DNA of 22,199 nucleotides from JAZLGI01 sp045616225 (GTDB lineage Bacteria; Spirochaetota; Spirochaetia; Sphaerochaetales; Sphaerochaetaceae). The stretch lies in the NCBI GenBank assembly GCA_045616225.1, contig JAZLGI010000116.1, forward strand, positions 1 through 22,199. Direction: 5' to 3'. Below are positions 20,934 to 22,199 of this stretch, piece by piece; position 1 is the stretch's first letter, and every line of letters starts with the position of its first letter. The notes beneath the pieces were generated by a model that worked only from the letters and a program-made list of their open reading frames with translations, searched no databases and was not told the DNA's origin. The translations under genes and the position numbers were made by a program.

Positions 20934-21928
20934 TTCCCGACCTCCTCAACAACTATTTTTTCTTTTTTAAGCTTCTTAACTACTTCTTTTACTGCTTCTT
21001 CATCTCCTGTGATATCGCAAATTAAACTACCTATAGACTCATTCTCAACTTTGTGAATTCCGGCACCTAAAATGTTGAAATCTACATTAAACTCTCTGGA
21101 TATTCTGGAAAGAACAGGTTCGTCACTTTTCTTTCCAGGGAATCTGAGTAAGAATCTTGCAGGTTTTTCAGATAGGTAAATTGTTTCTTCCTGCCAGTTG
21201 TTTGAAAGGTGTACCAAGAAGTCTTTTGTTACATCTGATTTTGGTTTTCTGAATATATCTTTAACAGAACCTTCCTCTACAACAGCACCATCTTTCAAAA
21301 CTGCAACATAATCACAGGAATCTCTTACTACTTCCATCTGGTGGGTAATCATAACCACGGTAAGATTCATTTTTTTCTGAATCTCTTTAATTAAATTTAG
21401 AATAGATCTTGTAGTCTGAGGGTCAAGAGCGCTGGTTGCCTCATCACAGAAAAGAATATCAGGCTTACAAGCCAAAGCCCTTGCAATAGCAACTCTTTGT
21501 TTTTGACCTCCGGAAAGAGTACTTATAGGGGCATCTATTCTGTCTCCCAGCCCCACTAATTCCATTAATTCTTTAACTCTTTTGGATATTTCCTGTTTAG
21601 GATACTTACAAATCTCAAGAGGATAAGCCACATTTTGTCCGGCGTTTCTTGAATAGAAAAGATTAAAATTCTGAAAAATCATGCCAATTCTTCTGCGCCT
21701 TTGAATTAGCTCTTCTTTTTCAAGAGAATCTACTCTTACATCATCATACCAGACTTCGCCCTGATCCGGAGTTTCCAACAAGCTAACCAGTCTTACAAGA
21801 GTACTCTTTCCTGCTCCGCTTCTGCCAATGATTCCAAAAATCTTGTTGGAAGGAATTGTAAGACTGACATTATCTACAGCATGAATGTTGTCATAAGAAC
21901 GAACTAAGTTTTTCAACTCAATCTTCAT
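20930..21928 (-). CDS. metN: Methionine ABC transporter ATP-binding protein
   Basis: MetN powers methionine import. The 332-residue product has Walker A GRSGAGKS (about 35-42), a Q-loop near 86, the signature LSGGQ (about 138-142), Walker B ILFCDE (about 158-163) and the switch histidine near 195. A C-terminal NIL (ACT-like) domain from about 255 is present; in E. coli MetN this domain binds methionine and inhibits transport when the cell is replete. The frame is open 11 codons upstream, but GGGAGGG directly before ATG 21928 decides the start. It is the first gene of metNIQ. Its roughly 105-base upstream region is too short and lacks the fold of a SAM riboswitch. Confidence 0.96.
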   Translation of the reverse strand: MKIELKNLVRSYDNIHAVDNVSLTIPSNKIFGIIGRSGAGKSTLVRLVSLLETPDQGEVWYDDVRVDSLEKEELIQRRRRIGMIFQNFNLFYSRNAGQNVAYPLEICKYPKQEISKRVKELMELVGLGDRIDAPISTLSGGQKQRVAIARALACKPDILFCDEATSALDPQTTRSILNLIKEIQKKMNLTVVMITHQMEVVRDSCDYVAVLKDGAVVEEGSVKDIFRKPKSDVTKDFLVHLSNNWQEETIYLSEKPARFLLRFPGKKSDEPVLSRISREFNVDFNILGAGIHKVENESIGSLICDITGDEEAVKEVVKKLKKEKIVVEEVGK

Positions 21929-22001
21929 AATCCCTCCCAAAATGATAATTGAGACTATCAAAACATATATTAGAAAAATTTACAAGTATATTTAAAGAAG
22001 G

Positions 22002-22017
22002 TTGTATATTTATACAA
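22002..22017. promoter_or_regulatory. Palindrome upstream of metN (possible operator)
   Basis: TTGTATA and TATACAA form a perfect 7-bp inverted repeat with a 2-base centre. More TTGTA half-sites lie nearby on both sides (for example at 21981-21985). The position, between the 5S terminator and metN, suits a repressor site for the methionine operon. Promoter boxes in this AT-rich stretch are ambiguous (TTTAAA-18-TAATAT is one option). Confidence 0.4.
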
Positions 22018-22025
22018 ACATATAC

Positions 22026-22049
22026 AGAAAAAAGGTCTCATAAGAGACC
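22026..22049 (-). terminator. Terminator of the rRNA operon
   Basis: GGTCTC and GAGACC form a perfect 6-bp stem with a 4-nt loop, followed on the minus strand by TTTTTT. It lies 15 nt after the end of 5S rRNA. Confidence 0.88.
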
Positions 22050-22064
22050 ATTAAAAATAAAAAA

Positions 22065-22178
<114 letters not shown>

Positions 22179-22199
22179 AACTTAAATGTGTTACCCTGA
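22179..22199 (-). other. Spacer upstream of 5S rRNA (window edge)
   Basis: These 21 bases precede 5S on the minus strand. A 23S rRNA gene is expected beyond the edge, but I cannot recognise its end here. Confidence 0.4.

Noticed and set aside
21929..22025. SAM or T-box riboswitch before metN
   Set aside because: The AT-rich stretch is too short and has none of the conserved stems or the T-box sequence.

Overview
The window reads as a chromosome segment of a spirochaete, most likely a host-associated Treponema. The evidence is the protein sequences (EF-Tu, RpoB, RpoC and the L7/L12 group resemble treponemal homologues), the low-to-moderate GC content, and a gene order that matches, as I recall it, the T. 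pallidum block tRNA-Trp, secE, nusG, rplK, rplA, rplJ, rplL, rpoB, rpoC, rpsL, rpsG. I cannot name the species.

Almost everything lies on the minus strand, so transcription runs from high to low coordinates. From right to left: a 5S rRNA with its terminator (22178 to 22026) ends an rRNA operon that lies beyond the window. A methionine ABC importer, metN-metI-metQ (21928 to 19450), follows and closes with a strong terminator. Then comes a roughly 400-base non-coding stretch holding two near-identical hairpin-forming inverted repeats, and after it rmuC. A MocA/MobA-like nucleotidyltransferase (17298-17909) is the only plus-strand gene and overlaps rmuC tail to tail. A DUF554 membrane protein and glycogen phosphorylase (glgP) form a close pair.

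From about 13963 leftward lies the information-processing supercluster: promoter, tRNA-Thr(GGT), rpmG, tRNA-Trp(CCA), secE, nusG, a structured leader with a probable L1 operator, rplK-rplA-rplJ-rplL, a double hairpin that looks like an attenuator, rpoB-rpoC, a hairpin, rpsL-rpsG, and a textbook terminator. Immediately after it a strong promoter drives tuf (cut by the left edge) through a long structured leader of about 280 nucleotides. Short genes (secE, rpmG) and RNA elements were identified by reading the sequence directly.

Most of the window is conserved housekeeping DNA. The parts worth a second look are: a lineage-type insertion of about 130 residues in RpoB that resembles a barrel-sandwich fold; threonine at the rifampicin position 531 equivalent; the paired inverted repeats upstream of rmuC; the tuf leader, with a hairpin touching its ribosome binding site; the rplK leader that resembles the L1 site of 23S rRNA; the rplL-rpoB double hairpin; an L33 zinc ribbon with one cysteine replaced by aspartate; and a MetQ without a lipobox cysteine. 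I see no clear new defence, mobile or CRISPR system.
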